NCBI GenBank assembly: GCA_021736575.1
Contig: JAIPFP010000026.1
Location: forward strand, 1 to 39,587
Source of the DNA: Pirellula sp.
GTDB taxonomy: Bacteria > Planctomycetota > Planctomycetia > Pirellulales > Pirellulaceae
Reading direction: 5' to 3'
DNA: 39,587 nt
Shown piece after piece: positions 24,962 through 33,136 of this stretch (positions are counted from its first letter, which is position 1; each line of letters opens with the position of its first letter). The notes under the pieces were generated by a model, which was not told the DNA's origin, searched no databases, and saw only the letters and a program-made list of their open reading frames with translations. The position numbers and the translations under genes are program-made.

Positions 24962-25684
24962 ATGAAACTCACTTGCTTTATCTTGCTTGCGGCCTGTCCT
25001 TTTGCCGGAGCTGCTGTTGGGGATGACCTCCGCCTTCCGACGCCGATCGCCCACTGGAAACTCGATGACGAGGGGCGCGAAGTTCGCGATAGCGCAGGGG
25101 GACATCATGGTGTGAACCACAATGCAAAATCACACGAAGGGAAAATTGGCAAGGGACTGCTCTTTGACCGCGCGAAAGGGGACCACGTTAGCATCCCGCA
25201 TTCCCCGGATTTCGAGATCGGAACGTTTACCGTTTCCGCTTGGGTATGGCTCACCAAGGAGCCGACTTTCTCAGGAATCCTCGGCTCACGGGCCGGGGGT
25301 GAATTCAATTTCGATATGAAAGTGAATGCGGACAAGGTTCACGGTGACATTGGCGATGGCAGTCGCTGGATCGACACAAAGGTAAACTTCTACAAGAACG
25401 ATACAGGCAGCAACGGACAAGGTGGCGACCTTGAATTACAGCGTTGGTATCACGTTACGTTCGTCGTCGACAACCAGCGCAAGGAGTGCCGGCTCTATCT
25501 CGATGCAGATCTCAAGAAGACAATACCGTTCAGCGGCGAGCCCCGACTGATGCGATCTGGCCAGACCATTCAAATCGGCAATACCGGGACGGATGAGTAT
25601 ATGGACGGCGTGATCGACGATGTTCGTATTTGGAAGCAAGCGCTCACCAGCGAACAAGTGCGCAAACTAGTTGAGGGTGCGTGA
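24962..25684 (+). CDS. Secreted LamG (concanavalin A-like) domain protein
   Basis: The 240-aa protein has a signal peptide (KLTCFILLAACPFAGAAVG, residues 2-20). A single LamG/ConA-like jelly roll fills the rest: PIAHWKLDDEGREVRDSAG, HHGVNH, GKGLLFDRAKGDHVSIPHS, FTVSAWVWL, LQRWYHVTFVVD, YMDGVIDDVRIWKQALTSEQ. This motif series is typical of the many secreted LamG proteins of Planctomycetes, which probably bind carbohydrate. There is no catalytic domain. It follows the NIPSNAP gene by 4 bases. A hairpin-rich intergenic stretch follows it. Confidence 0.88.
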   Translation: MKLTCFILLAACPFAGAAVGDDLRLPTPIAHWKLDDEGREVRDSAGGHHGVNHNAKSHEGKIGKGLLFDRAKGDHVSIPHSPDFEIGTFTVSAWVWLTKEPTFSGILGSRAGGEFNFDMKVNADKVHGDIGDGSRWIDTKVNFYKNDTGSNGQGGDLELQRWYHVTFVVDNQRKECRLYLDADLKKTIPFSGEPRLMRSGQTIQIGNTGTDEYMDGVIDDVRIWKQALTSEQVRKLVEGA

Positions 25685-25856
25685 TTCTGATTCAACCTTG
25701 CATTTGATTCGTACCACTGGCTGTACGCCAGTGGTAATTGACCATCGCCCTTTTCCACGAACGAGACTACTGAGCTCGACGGGCTGGAGGGTTTTGTTGT
25801 TCCATGGTTATAGCAGAAAAAACGGACACTTATCCCGACGCCACCAACTGCCAACT

Positions 25857-26003
25857 GGTTCCAAGGCTCTGCCTTGGAACCCGCTGAATTGCAGGCTCCG
25901 CCTGTGGTTACCGCACCTGTTCGCTCTCGGCTCTCAATGCGAAGCGAGGCAGAGCCGCAGAGCCTCTGGAGCAGTGCGTTCCCCGGCAGAGCCAGGGAAC
26001 GAG
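25857..26003 (+). repeat. Short hairpin repeat cluster (family C), copy 3
   Basis: GGTTCCAAGGCTCTGCCTTG (from 25857, arms of 11 bases) forms a perfect hairpin. It is followed by GCAGGCTCCGCCTGTGG, GAGGCAGAGCCGCAGAGCCT and TTCCCCGGCAGAGCCAGGGA. The cluster lies in the 464-base non-coding stretch 25685-26148, which also holds CACTGGCTGTACGCCAGTG (25712-25730) and, at its right end, an inverted copy of repeat family A. I see no gene in that stretch. Confidence 0.65.
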
Positions 26004-26018
26004 AACTATCCCATCCCG

Positions 26019-26097
26019 AAGCGATAGAGCGTAAGCGACTGACAATTTCTAAGGTCCCTCACTTACGTATCGGGTATGATTGGTAGTTTTCAGTCTG
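26019..26097 (-). repeat. Dispersed intergenic repeat, family A, copy 3 (inverted)
   Basis: On the minus strand it reads AGACTGAAAACTACCAATCA, then ACCCGATACGTAAGTGAGGG, and later CGCTTACGCTCTATCGCTTC, following the copy at 553 almost base for base over the first 45 bases and in the same order thereafter. It lies just past the 3' end of the PQQ-propeller gene. Confidence 0.65.
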
Positions 26098-26148
26098 CCG
26101 CTCGTCTGAGTACGGTGGCGTTCGCCGAAAAGTGTCGAAAAATCTTAT

Positions 26149-27435
26149 TCACTTCGCCGACAAGGCAAACAGGGTATTCGAGGATCGAATGAATAGGAAT
26201 CCATCGGAAGCGGCTGACGTTGCCCAGAATCGCGATTCCTCTTTCGGCGGCAATTTGTTGACCCGAACGACCTCCAGTTTTGGTCCAGGCTTGAGAACGT
26301 AGGTGTTGCCGTTTTCGTCCGTGCAATAGATAAGTCCGTTGTTGACCCACGGCGAAGCCCAAAACGCTCCAGCATTTGGAATTCGCTCTTGATAGAGTAC
26401 TTCACCCGATTTCGCATCAACGCAGGTTAGCTGCCCATCCCGCTGACCGAACAAGTAGACTTGACCCCCGACCATCATCGGTGAGGAACGTTGTGGACCA
26501 AATTTTTTCGTACTCCATAAAACGCTTGAGTTCGATGCTTCGTTTTCTTTGAGACTGACATCACCCGTTGCACCTGCTCGAACCGCCATCATCCCAGCCC
26601 CCTGGCGTCCTTGGTTTCCAACGATCAATACATCCGAGTCACCGGTTGGAGTCGAACAAACACCCCCTGCATTCAATGTCAATTGCCAGAGCAATGAACC
26701 ATCGTCGGGCTTATAGGATCGAATCGTCCGTCCGGCTGTAATCAACTCGGTTCGTTTCGCATTTTGCCAAATAATGGGTGATCCCCAGTTAGATGACTCA
26801 TCGCGGTCCTTGCGCCACTTTTCCACGCCAGTTGCAATATCAAGGGCAACAAGAAATGATTTCTGATCGTTGTCGACTTGAAGGTACACCAAGTTGCCAT
26901 GCATCACTGGCGAGCTTGATGTTCCCCAATTTAGTTGCATTGGGTAATTGCCAAGATCTTTTTTCCAAAGCTCGTTTCCATCCAGGTCGAAACAAACAAG
27001 CCCCATCATTCCAAAGTAAACCACCAAGTGCTTGCCATCACAAACTGGCGTTTCGGACGCATAGGTATTGTCTCGGTGGGTTCCTAAGCGTGGCTTTCCC
27101 TTGATAACACTCTTGGACCAAAGGGATTTGCCCGTGGTTTTGTCAAAACAGAGAACCTGCCAGTCATGCTCGGAGTTCATATCCTTGCGTCCAGCCGAAA
27201 CAGAAGTGGTTAGGAACAAACGTTCACCGACGACAATTGGGGCGGACCAACCTTCGCCCGGAACGGCGACTTGCCACTTGATTTGCGAATTCAAATCCCA
27301 AACCTCAGGGACGTTCTTTTCCAAAACGAACCCATCGGAATTGGTGCCACGAAACTGAAGCGAATCATCGGCGGGCATTCGGGCGCCGAATATGCAAATG
27401 GAAAGGAACAGCAGAACGGATCTTGATCGGTACAC
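26149..27435 (-). CDS. Secreted PQQ-like beta-propeller repeat protein
   Basis: The 428-aa product has a signal peptide (SVLLFLSICIFGARMPA, about residues 6-22) and then LQFRGTNSDGF, the standard opening of planctomycete outer PQQ-like propellers (usual form WPxFRGxxxxG). Blade repeats of about 45-60 residues follow, with signatures such as VLCFDKTTGKSLW, LVCFDLDGNELWKK, LVALDIATGVEKWRK, IRSYKPDDGSLLW and LTCVDAKSGEVLY. There is no sign of quinone-binding dehydrogenase residues, so it is probably a structural or binding propeller. The start is GTG at 27435; later ATG codons would remove the signal peptide. Confidence 0.87.
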   Translation of the reverse strand: MYRSRSVLLFLSICIFGARMPADDSLQFRGTNSDGFVLEKNVPEVWDLNSQIKWQVAVPGEGWSAPIVVGERLFLTTSVSAGRKDMNSEHDWQVLCFDKTTGKSLWSKSVIKGKPRLGTHRDNTYASETPVCDGKHLVVYFGMMGLVCFDLDGNELWKKDLGNYPMQLNWGTSSSPVMHGNLVYLQVDNDQKSFLVALDIATGVEKWRKDRDESSNWGSPIIWQNAKRTELITAGRTIRSYKPDDGSLLWQLTLNAGGVCSTPTGDSDVLIVGNQGRQGAGMMAVRAGATGDVSLKENEASNSSVLWSTKKFGPQRSSPMMVGGQVYLFGQRDGQLTCVDAKSGEVLYQERIPNAGAFWASPWVNNGLIYCTDENGNTYVLKPGPKLEVVRVNKLPPKEESRFWATSAASDGFLFIRSSNTLFALSAK

Positions 27436-27530
27436 GGTGATTGGCCCAATAGGTGGAATTGGATTAGATTAAGCGAGGGTTGGATGGTCGCTTTAGAATT
27501 GTAACGCACGTTTCTTGAACACGCATGAGT

Positions 27531-28028
27531 CTAAGAGAACATTTGAAACGAACCAACCGCTTCGAAGGCATTTTCAAAGTGCCGAATTTTGGGTCGCTGC
27601 GGTGAACCACCTAGCACAACTTCGATGACATCGGCTCTTCCAGCGTTATCAAGCAGCCTGTGACGTTTCATATAAGTCATTGCCGTCCGTGAAATTTTTT
27701 CTTGTTTTCGGTCATCTACCGCATCGCTCGGGCCGCCCGAATTCTCTAATTGCACGGCCCAGGTCTTCACTTCAACAAACACCACGACCCGCCGCTGCCA
27801 AGCCGCAATCAGATCGATCTCACCCGACTTGAGCCTAAACGATCGTTCGAGAATGAAGTAACCTTGCCGTTCGAGATAAATCGAGGCAATGCGTTCGCCA
27901 TAAGCCCCCATCGACTCATTCTGTTTTCGTAAAGGATAAGGCTTAGCCAGTCGCCAAGTGATCCAATCCGATCGAAGCCTGTTCGCCAAGGCGCTTGACC
28001 AGTCCACGATCGGCTTGGCGAGATTCAT
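27531..28028 (-). CDS. YraN/UPF0102-family nuclease-fold protein
   Basis: The 165-aa protein matches the UPF0102 (YraN) family: GAYGERIASIYLERQGY, the restriction-endonuclease-like catalytic motif GEIDLIA...VVFVEVKT (about residues 69-92) and DRKQEKISRTAMTYMKRH. The Asp-Glu-x-Lys set is intact, so nuclease activity is plausible but unproven in the family. It has about 35 extra N-terminal residues compared with the shortest members. It follows aroDE by 6 bases as the last gene of a trpG-aroDE-yraN unit. Confidence 0.88.
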   Translation of the reverse strand: MNLAKPIVDWSSALANRLRSDWITWRLAKPYPLRKQNESMGAYGERIASIYLERQGYFILERSFRLKSGEIDLIAAWQRRVVVFVEVKTWAVQLENSGGPSDAVDDRKQEKISRTAMTYMKRHRLLDNAGRADVIEVVLGGSPQRPKIRHFENAFEAVGSFQMFS

Positions 28029-28034
28029 TCGCGA

Positions 28035-29582
28035 TCAATCCTCTCCGTCGGTTTCTACATCCGTATCGATTTCATCGTCTTCCTCGTCAAGATCCTTGTA
28101 ATTCACTGGCGAGATAGCTTTCTTGAGTGTTTTGACCATGACATCGATCGGTGGTTCAAGTCCGGTGAAGAGTCGATATTGGTATGCGGCTTGTCGAACA
28201 AACATTTGAAGGCCCGTAATGACTGGACATTGTGCTGCTCTGGCGCCTTTGATAAAGAGCGTTTGTTCTGGATTGTAGATCGTATCAAATACCAACGTTC
28301 CGGACTTAAAGCTCTTAGCAGGAAACGGAGACTCATCCATTTCAGGAAACATGCCGACTGGTGTTCCGTTGACAATGATTTTGGGCTCGATCAGATGACG
28401 TTCTTCCCATGCAATCGACTTGCCATTAACGTGCTTAGCCAATTTTTCAGCAGACTCGCGATTTCGACTTGCAATCGTTATCCAGGCTCTTCGTTGAGCT
28501 AGTCCGTACGCGATAGCTCGCGAGACACCGCCGCTCCCTAAGATCAGAGCAGATTGTCGCTCGAATGGATCGGGCAGGCCAGTGAGCTTGGACATGGCTT
28601 CTGACAAGCAATCCATGGATGCTCGATAGTCGGTATTATAGCCGATCATCTCTCCTTCCGAAAACACGACGGTGTTACAAGCGCCAATTCCTTGTGCTGC
28701 GGACTCCGCTTGGCTTAGCATCGGGAGGATCGTTTGTTTGTGCGGAATCGTGACGCTCAGCCCTCCGATTCGTTCCGATTGGCACCATCCTAAGAACATC
28801 TCAAGATCCTCCGGCGCGACCTGAAAAGGCACATAACGATAGTCTAAGTTGTTCGCCAAAAAGGAGGCGTTATGAATGAGAGGACTGTACGAATGCGCGA
28901 CTGGATCCGCAACCACGCCGTATAGCCTTGTCTCCGGAGTGATCGAACTGGCACGATAGACATTTTGCATTTGATCGAAGCTTAGTTGACCGGGAGCAAC
29001 CCGCCTGTCCGTGTTGAAAACACAAAAGGTAAAGGGTGCCCCATATCGCATTGCCAAGACTCGCGTTGGTGTTCCGAATTCCCCCATGCTAATCCCAACG
29101 GTCGGGACCTTGGCCGTCTTCATCAACTGCAACATGCGAGCCGTATCACGGAACGAATTGGAGAACGCCGCGATTTTGACAATGTCGGCATCAATCTTGC
29201 ATAATCCTGCGTGCAACGATTCAAGATCGGGCGGGGTACCTTCGAAGTTATGTAAACTGACGATGCGTTTGGTTTTTCCGTAACGCGGAATTTTGACCGC
29301 AGTATCCTCTTCCAAATCGACGTATTCGATTCCCATTGCAATCGCCGATCGCAAGAGCATCAATCGCTCTTCTTCCGAACGGTCCCATCTGCCACCATCT
29401 TCTTTGCGTCGGCAGGTAACTACGACGGGTGTCGGACGGTTTTTAAGCAATCGTGCGAGATCGATGCTTCTCCCAATATAGTCTAATCGTAGCTCTACAA
29501 GCTTGGCACCAAGTTCTGCAACCTGAGCGTGCTCAGTTAGCACATGTTTGTGTCTGGTTCTCGCAATCGTAACGCAAAGCAT
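28035..29582 (-). CDS. aroDE: Bifunctional 3-dehydroquinate dehydratase (type I)/shikimate dehydrogenase
   Basis: The 515-aa fusion covers steps 3 and 4 of the shikimate pathway. Residues about 1-215 are a type I (Schiff-base) dehydroquinase: LVELRLDY, IVSLHNFEG (catalytic His), DIVKIAAF (Schiff-base Lys). Residues about 220-485 are shikimate dehydrogenase: AHSYSPLIHN (shikimate binding), LSVTIPHKQ (catalytic Lys), NTDYRASM, the NADP loop LILGSGGVSRA and VNGTPVGMF. A 25-residue acidic tail (DLDEEDDEIDTDVETDGED) follows. Fusion in this order is known from plants and Chlamydiae. The start is ATG at 29582, without a strong ribosome-binding site. trpG lies 97 bases upstream on the same strand. 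Confidence 0.93.
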   Translation of the reverse strand: MLCVTIARTRHKHVLTEHAQVAELGAKLVELRLDYIGRSIDLARLLKNRPTPVVVTCRRKEDGGRWDRSEEERLMLLRSAIAMGIEYVDLEEDTAVKIPRYGKTKRIVSLHNFEGTPPDLESLHAGLCKIDADIVKIAAFSNSFRDTARMLQLMKTAKVPTVGISMGEFGTPTRVLAMRYGAPFTFCVFNTDRRVAPGQLSFDQMQNVYRASSITPETRLYGVVADPVAHSYSPLIHNASFLANNLDYRYVPFQVAPEDLEMFLGWCQSERIGGLSVTIPHKQTILPMLSQAESAAQGIGACNTVVFSEGEMIGYNTDYRASMDCLSEAMSKLTGLPDPFERQSALILGSGGVSRAIAYGLAQRRAWITIASRNRESAEKLAKHVNGKSIAWEERHLIEPKIIVNGTPVGMFPEMDESPFPAKSFKSGTLVFDTIYNPEQTLFIKGARAAQCPVITGLQMFVRQAAYQYRLFTGLEPPIDVMVKTLKKAISPVNYKDLDEEDDEIDTDVETDGED

Positions 29583-29679
29583 ACTGTCAATAGGATCTAG
29601 GAAAGAGGAGATTTTGGGCAGTAACCATTCTCAGCCAGAATCGCTTCCGAACGAATCACTTCCGAATAAGGATGAAACA

Positions 29680-30288
29680 TCATGTCAACAAAGTCTTCGG
29701 AGTGCCAGTCCATGTCAAAAATCGTTGGAGCAATTCCGGACCAGGTTCGGTTAGAAAACTCTCAGGATGAAACTGCCAACCTTCGACTGCATATTCACGA
29801 TGCCGAACCCCCATAATAATCCGATTTCCGTTTCGGTCGTGCACCCAAGCCGAAACCTCCAGGCAATTCGGCAAGCTTTCTGGCAAAATGACCAGCGAGT
29901 GGTATCGGGTTGCAACGAAAGGATTCTCGATGCCGGCAAACATACCTCGATTGTCGTGCTTAATTCTGTCCGTCTTTCCATGCATCAATTCTGGGGCTCG
30001 CACGATTTTGCCGCCAAAAGCCTGCCCAATCGATTGATGCCCAAGGCAAACGCCCAAAATGGGAAATTCGCGGTGCAATTGCTCGATCAGCGGAACGCAA
30101 ATTCCCGCTTCGGTTGGCGTGCAGGGACCAGGCGACAAAATGATTCGCTCGGGCTGCATGGCCCTAATTTCATCAATCGTTATTTCATCGTTCCTGATTG
30201 GTTGAACGTCCAATGTCGAATCGATCTCTCCCAGTCGTTGCACCAAGTTGTAAGTAAACGAATCGTAGTTATCAATCAGGAGTATCAT
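29680..30288 (-). CDS. trpG: Anthranilate/aminodeoxychorismate synthase glutamine amidotransferase subunit
   Basis: This class I glutamine amidotransferase (202 aa) feeds ammonia to TrpE (tryptophan) and/or PabB (folate). It opens MILLIDNYDSFTYNLVQRLG and has the oxyanion segment LSPGPCTP, the nucleophile GVCLGHQSIG (Cys of the triad) and GWQFHPES (His-Glu). Family members often serve both pathways. No trpE or pabB is in the window, so trpG versus pabA cannot be decided. The ATG at 30288 is the natural family start. It is the first gene of a unit with aroDE and diverges from aspS. Confidence 0.93.
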   Translation of the reverse strand: MILLIDNYDSFTYNLVQRLGEIDSTLDVQPIRNDEITIDEIRAMQPERIILSPGPCTPTEAGICVPLIEQLHREFPILGVCLGHQSIGQAFGGKIVRAPELMHGKTDRIKHDNRGMFAGIENPFVATRYHSLVILPESLPNCLEVSAWVHDRNGNRIIMGVRHREYAVEGWQFHPESFLTEPGPELLQRFLTWTGTPKTLLT

Positions 30289-30516
30289 TTGGTTTCATAG
30301 TGCCAAGTTTTGGCAAATGATTGAGGGATGTTGATTTACGGGGCTTCCTCGCTGCCAAGGATCATACGGGCTCCGTGAAATCCTGTCCAACTATTCGCTC
30401 AGACGAGGAAACAACGTACCGTTGGGGTTGAGAAAGCGTGTATTTGTCGATAAGTTGCTAGGCCTTGCATCTGACCGACGCCGAGCCTAAAACCTCTCTT
30501 TGTATTCGATAATTTA

Positions 30517-32298
30517 ATGCACGCATATCGTACACACCACTGCTCTCAACTTCGCCAAGAGGACGTTGGACAAACAGTTCGTCTTTCCGGTTGGGTCTAT
30601 CGCAAACGAGATTTCGGCAATTTACTTTTCATCGATTTGCGAGATCACTATGGAGTCACGCAGATTGTAGTCGAGCGGGAAAGCACAGCATTTGCATTGA
30701 CGGAATCGCTGCGAAGCGAGTCTGTCATTTGCGTGGATGGCCGTGTTACTGCACGCGGGAAAGACGCCACCAATCCCAATCTTCCCACGGGGGAGATCGA
30801 GGTGCGAGCCATTTCGATTGAATTGCTTTCGGAGGCCGCCGATCTTCCGCTGCCGGTGTTCGGAAATGCGGAATACCCAGAGGAAATCCGGCTTCGCAAC
30901 CGATTCCTCGATCTTCGTCGCGAAAAGCTTCACGCCAACATTGTTTTGCGGAGCAATGTGATTGCGAGTCTTCGCAGACGCATGATCGATCAGGGCTTCA
31001 CGGAATTCCAAACGCCCATTCTTACCGCCTCCAGTCCTGAAGGTGCCCGAGACTTTTTGGTCCCGTCGCGCATCCATCACGGCAAGTTCTATGCGTTGCC
31101 TCAAGCGCCACAAATGTTCAAGCAACTGCTGATGGTGGCTGGATTCGATCGCTATTTCCAAATTGCCCCGTGCTTTCGCGACGAAGATGCCAGAGCGGAC
31201 CGATCGCCGGGCGAGTTCTATCAACTTGACTTCGAAATGAGTTTCGTCACGCAAGAGGACGTCTTCGAAGCCATCGAACCTGTGTTGCACGGCGTTTTTG
31301 AAGAATTTGCACAAGGCAAGGCGGTCACGCAACCCCCTTTTCCTCGAATTGCTTACAAGGAATCGATGCTCAAATACGGCAGCGACAAGCCTGACTTGCG
31401 CAATCCCATCGTTATTGCGGATGTGACCGAAGTTTTCCGAGGGGGTGGATTCGGTGTTTTCGCAAAGATGATTGAGGACGGGGCAGTGGTCCGAGCGATT
31501 CCTGCACCAGGAGCGGGCATTCGAGCTCGAAGCTTTTTCGACGGCACCAATCAATGGGCGAAAGACGAAGGCTTTGGAGGACTCGGTTATATCAATTTCA
31601 AAGGGGGAGAAGGTGGCGGTGGCGTTGCCAAGAACCTTGGGCCAGAGCGCGTTGCACAGCTTGTCCAACAAATGAAACTTGGTCCGGATGACGGCGTGTT
31701 CTTTGCATGTGACAAAGCGAGCAACGCGGCCAAGCTGTCTGGCTTGGCTCGAACGCGTATTGGCCTTGAGCTCGACTTGATCGAGAAGAATACTTTCAAG
31801 TTCTGTTGGATCGTGGACTTCCCGATGTATGAATGGGACGACATCGAACAAAAGGTAGCCTTCAGTCACAACCCTTTCTCAATGCCACAAGGGGAGATGG
31901 AGGCGCTGGTGAACATGGATCCGCTCGATATTTTGGCATATCAATACGACATTGTTTGCAACGGAATCGAATTGTCCTCGGGAGCGATCCGAAATCACAA
32001 GCCTGAGATCATGTACAAAGCATTTGAGCTCGCGGGTTACGAGCGGAGTTTGGTGGACGAAAAGTTCCGAGGGATGATCAATGCCTTTAAGTTTGGTGCG
32101 CCGCCTCACGGAGGCTCAGCACCGGGCGTGGATCGCATCGTGATGTTGCTTGCGGACGAGCCTAACATTCGCGAAGTCATTTTGTTCCCAATGAATCAAA
32201 AAGCCGAGGACCTCATGATGGGCGCGCCATCCGAGGTGTCGCCAAAACAATTGCGTGAACTGGGCATCAAGTTCATCGGCGATGGTCCGAAATCATAA
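30517..32298 (+). CDS. aspS: Aspartyl-tRNA synthetase, bacterial type
   Basis: AspRS charges tRNA-Asp (or also tRNA-Asn in non-discriminating forms). The 593-aa protein has an N-terminal OB anticodon-binding domain ([20 protein letters not shown]...), class II motif 2 [19 protein letters not shown], the [11 protein letters not shown] motif and the bacterial GAD insertion (about residues 290-420). It continues with [10 protein letters not shown] and motif 3 [17 protein letters not shown]. Length and order are those of bacterial AspRS. Whether it is discriminating cannot be told by eye. The ATG at 30517 follows a 228-base non-coding interval from trpG. Confidence 0.97.
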   Translation: MHAYRTHHCSQLRQEDVGQTVRLSGWVYRKRDFGNLLFIDLRDHYGVTQIVVERESTAFALTESLRSESVICVDGRVTARGKDATNPNLPTGEIEVRAISIELLSEAADLPLPVFGNAEYPEEIRLRNRFLDLRREKLHANIVLRSNVIASLRRRMIDQGFTEFQTPILTASSPEGARDFLVPSRIHHGKFYALPQAPQMFKQLLMVAGFDRYFQIAPCFRDEDARADRSPGEFYQLDFEMSFVTQEDVFEAIEPVLHGVFEEFAQGKAVTQPPFPRIAYKESMLKYGSDKPDLRNPIVIADVTEVFRGGGFGVFAKMIEDGAVVRAIPAPGAGIRARSFFDGTNQWAKDEGFGGLGYINFKGGEGGGGVAKNLGPERVAQLVQQMKLGPDDGVFFACDKASNAAKLSGLARTRIGLELDLIEKNTFKFCWIVDFPMYEWDDIEQKVAFSHNPFSMPQGEMEALVNMDPLDILAYQYDIVCNGIELSSGAIRNHKPEIMYKAFELAGYERSLVDEKFRGMINAFKFGAPPHGGSAPGVDRIVMLLADEPNIREVILFPMNQKAEDLMMGAPSEVSPKQLRELGIKFIGDGPKS

Positions 32299-32431
32299 GA
32301 TGTAGGCACAAAAGCGTAGGTCGCACCTGCCGGGTACGACCATTGGAGTCTGGCAAAACTGTCCCAATAAATTCGGTGACGGGGCAAGGTTCATAGCACA
32401 CCAAGCATGTTGCAAACATTGGGCACAAGGC

Positions 32432-32463
32432 CCAAGTTCGCGAAGCCAAGGCATTCGGCCACC
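32432..32463 (+). repeat. 32-bp direct repeat, left copy, flanking the accessory region
   Basis: CCAAGTTCGCGAAGCCAAGG plus 12 further bases match 35935-35966 at 30 of 32 positions in the same direction. It lies in the 289-base non-coding stretch 32299-32587 after aspS, where I see no gene. The two copies bracket the VapBC remnant, transposase remnant and 34278 gene. Confidence 0.65.
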
Positions 32464-32587
32464 GTGCCGACCACGGCGAAAAGCGGGCTTGCCCCGCTAT
32501 TTCGCAAATGATTGGCGTGCTACTAGGGTCCGGTGGGGCGGGGCACGAGCCTTGCAACTGGAGTGTCGATAATGATATAACCATAGT

Positions 32588-32791
32588 ATGAAAACCATCG
32601 AGGAAATTGAGGATGCTATCGAGAAACTGCCTGCCCAGCAGGTGGAAGAACTCGCCAATTGGTTGGAGTCGTTTCAGTCGAAGCGGGTAACTGCTCCACA
32701 TGTTGACAGTTGGTTGCAACGAGCTTGCGGTGGGGCCATTCCGGGCGTGAATACGGCAAACATCCTAGCGATAACTCGCGGTGAAGAGTGA
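32588..32791 (+). CDS. VapB-like antitoxin of a decayed toxin-antitoxin pair
   Basis: The 67-aa product has a helical N-terminal half (IEEIEDAIEKLPAQQVEELA, then NWLESF). It ends in GGAIPGVNTANILAITRGE, which resembles the common toxin-binding tail of antitoxins paired with PIN toxins (G-x-ARPGVTTDEIMALTRGE type). Such proteins bind and block VapC and repress their own promoter. A TATAAC box lies about 15 bases upstream of the ATG. The stop overlaps the GTG start of the toxin gene, the usual tight coupling. The toxin is deleted, so this antitoxin has no obvious target. Confidence 0.7.
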   Translation: MKTIEEIEDAIEKLPAQQVEELANWLESFQSKRVTAPHVDSWLQRACGGAIPGVNTANILAITRGEE

Positions 32792-33006
32792 ACCTTTTTG
32801 ACACCAGTGTTTTATTGGATATCGCTACGGCTGATCCAATATGGCTTGCATGGTCCGAAATGCAGTTCCGCAGCGCTGCGACGCAGGGCCCAATTTTGGT
32901 CAACCCGATCATCTACGCTGAATCCGAACACCTCACGCTCGTGACACGTGATGCCGCTCGTTACGGGACTTACTTTCCTACCGTGACGCTAATCACTCCT
33001 CCGTAG
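32788..33006 (+). pseudogene. VapC-type PIN toxin with large internal in-frame deletion
   Basis: The 72-residue frame starts MNLFDTSVLLDIATADPIWLAW...LVNPIIYAE, the normal N-terminal third of a VapC PIN ribonuclease with two acidic residues. It then jumps to HLTLVTRDAARYGTYFPTVTLITP, the normal C terminus. About 55-65 residues, including the LPDFxIGAHA segment with another catalytic Asp, are absent although the frame is kept. The product cannot form a complete PIN active site. It starts with GTG overlapping the antitoxin stop. The parts that remain are undamaged, so the deletion is probably recent. Confidence 0.75.
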
Positions 33007-33136
33007 GTTGCAATGGGAAAACCGAGGGTTTGTTACGCGATGCGAAGCTTAATCTTAAGGCGTAGATTCAAACTCAAGTGTCTCAAGCCGGAGGGATAAC
33101 AAAGGGGTCAGGTCTCTTTTTAGACTACTGCTGCAA

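Noticed and set aside
30299-30325. Possible second sigma-54 box upstream of aspS (TTTTGGCAAATGATTGA)
   Set aside because: The -12 element lacks GC at the required 10-base distance (reads AG), so it does not meet the consensus.
30622-31869. A 415-codon open frame antisense to aspS
   Set aside because: It lies wholly within aspS and its translation shows no domain features; shadow frame.
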